A DNA stretch of 64,000 nt, taken from the NCBI GenBank assembly GCA_002842215.1, contig PHCC01000012.1:1-64000 (forward strand). The letters are read 5' to 3'. The notes beneath the pieces are model-generated. The model was not told where the DNA came from and did no database searches. It was given only the letters and a program-made list of their open reading frames with translations. The stretch is from Betaproteobacteria bacterium HGW-Betaproteobacteria-9 (lineage in GTDB: Bacteria; Pseudomonadota; Gammaproteobacteria; Burkholderiales; Burkholderiaceae_C). Shown here in pieces: positions 62,838 through 64,000 of the stretch. The position numbers and the translations under genes are program-made. Each line of letters begins with the position of its first letter. Position 1 is the stretch's first letter.

Positions 62838-64000
62838 TCAGTTCTTCCAGGGGGCTTTTGTGAGGCCCCAGATCGGACTGGAGATCGCCATGTCCATGTC
62901 ACGGGCGAAGATGGCGAAGCCGTCGTAGCCGTGGTAGGGGCCGCTGTAGTCCCAGCTGTGCATCTGGCGGAAGGGCACGCCCATCTTCTGGAACACGTAC
63001 TTTTCCTTGATGCCCGAGCCGACCAGGTCGGGTTGCACCTGTTCGACAAACTTCTCGAACTCGTAGCCGGTCACGTCGTCATAGATCAGCGTGCCGTCTT
63101 TCACGTAGTGCGTGGTGCGCTGGTAGTCGTCGCCGTGGCCGAATTCGTAGCCGGTGCCGACCACGTCCATGCCCAGGTCTTCGTAGGCGCCGATCACGTG
63201 GCGCGGACGCAGACCGCCCACGAACAGCATGACCTTCTTGCCCTGCAGGCGCGGCTTGTACTTGTCAATCACGGCCTGCATCAGCGGCTTGTACTTGGCA
63301 ATCACCTCTTCGGCCTTGGCCTTGATGCTGTCGTCGAAGTGGCTGGCGATTTCGCGCAGGCTCTTCTCGATCATGGTCGGGCCGAAGAAGTTGTATTCCA
63401 CCCATGGAATGCCGTACTTCTCTTCCATATGGCGGCTGATGTAGTTCATCGAGCGGTAGCAGTGCAGCACGTTGAGCTTGGCCTTGGGCGTGTTCTCGAT
63501 CTCGGCGATGGTGCCGTCGCCGGACCACTGGGAGATCACGCGCAGACCCATTTCTTCGAGCAGGATGCGGCTGGACCAGGCGTCGCCACCGATGTTGTAG
63601 TCGCCGATGATGGCCACGTCGTACGGGGTGGAGACGAACTCGGGGCGCTTGTTGGGGTCGGTGCGGTCGAACACCCAGTCGCGGATCGCGTCGTTGGCCA
63701 GGTGGTGGCCGAGCGACTGGCTCACGCCACGGAAACCTTCGCAGCGCACGGGCACGATGGTCTTGCCTTCGTATTCCTTGCTCTTCTTCTTCGACACGGC
63801 TTCGATGTCGTCACCGATCAGGCCGATCGGGCACTCGGACTGGATCGAGATGCCCTTGTTCAGCGGGAACAGTTCCTGGATCTCATCGATGATCTTGTCG
63901 AGTTTCTTGTCACCACCGAACACGATGTCCTTTTCCTGGAAATCGCTGGTGAACTGCATCGTGACAAAGGTGTCGATGCCGGTGGTGCCGATGTAGTAGT
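62838..64000 (-). CDS. nifD: Nitrogenase molybdenum-iron protein alpha chain (5' part beyond window)
   Basis: [54 protein letters not shown]; frame open to window end. Confidence 0.97.
   Translation of the reverse strand, partial: YYIGTTGIDTFVTMQFTSDFQEKDIVFGGDKKLDKIIDEIQELFPLNKGISIQSECPIGLIGDDIEAVSKKKSKEYEGKTIVPVRCEGFRGVSQSLGHHLANDAIRDWVFDRTDPNKRPEFVSTPYDVAIIGDYNIGGDAWSSRILLEEMGLRVISQWSGDGTIAEIENTPKAKLNVLHCYRSMNYISRHMEEKYGIPWVEYNFFGPTMIEKSLREIASHFDDSIKAKAEEVIAKYKPLMQAVIDKYKPRLQGKKVMLFVGGLRPRHVIGAYEDLGMDVVGTGYEFGHGDDYQRTTHYVKDGTLIYDDVTGYEFEKFVEQVQPDLVGSGIKEKYVFQKMGVPFRQMHSWDYSGPYHGYDGFAIFARDMDMAISSPIWGLTKAPWKN

Overview
Chromosomal segment of a nitrogen-fixing betaproteobacterium (Burkholderiales/Comamonadaceae-like from gene content). 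(1) 1-4 kb: nested IS cluster: two convergent IS3-family 3' ends around an IS110 element, an IS5/IS3 chimeric remnant, and a complete IS701-family element with 20-bp inverted ends. (2) About 4.6-11.9 kb: accessory element 1, with a phased repeat array, ParM/StbA-like actin, membrane tandem-AAA+ ATPase, H-NS-like and Pmp3-like proteins, DUF4224-like protein and a tyrosine integrase. (3) 11936-27364: accessory element 2 (about 15.4 kb), bounded by 48-bp direct repeats of the 3' part of tRNA-Asp. It carries an integrase, a second tyrosine recombinase, a type I R-M locus interrupted by an FRG-domain gene and an Abi_2/HEPN gene, an iteron-like array beside a TrfA-like replication initiator, and two hairpin-rich non-coding tracts. 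(4) 27.3-53.4 kb: ordinary chromosomal genes (tRNA-Asp/Glu/Ala, gltX, metZ, purF, cvpA, folC, pip, argG, murB, yajQ, plsY, prfB with its +1 frameshift, pepN, fbp, tRNA-Thr). (5) 53.5-64 kb: a minus-strand nif cluster (nifD partial, nifK, 2Fe-2S ferredoxin, accessory ORFs, ferritin-like, nifE, nifN, nifX, NifX-associated, CCE_0567-like, fdxB, nifQ), with a consensus sigma-54 promoter upstream of nifE. Most interesting: the FRG protein inside the type I R-M locus has a C-terminal ~65-aa module that aligns without gaps to the C-terminus of the neighbouring HsdR and is translationally coupled to hsdS, suggesting an alternative effector that docks on the HsdM/HsdS core. Also notable: the hairpin arrays, the TrfA/iteron integrated replicon, and a dispersed repeat whose six copies all abut stop codons. 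All calls were made by eye; no database searches were run.
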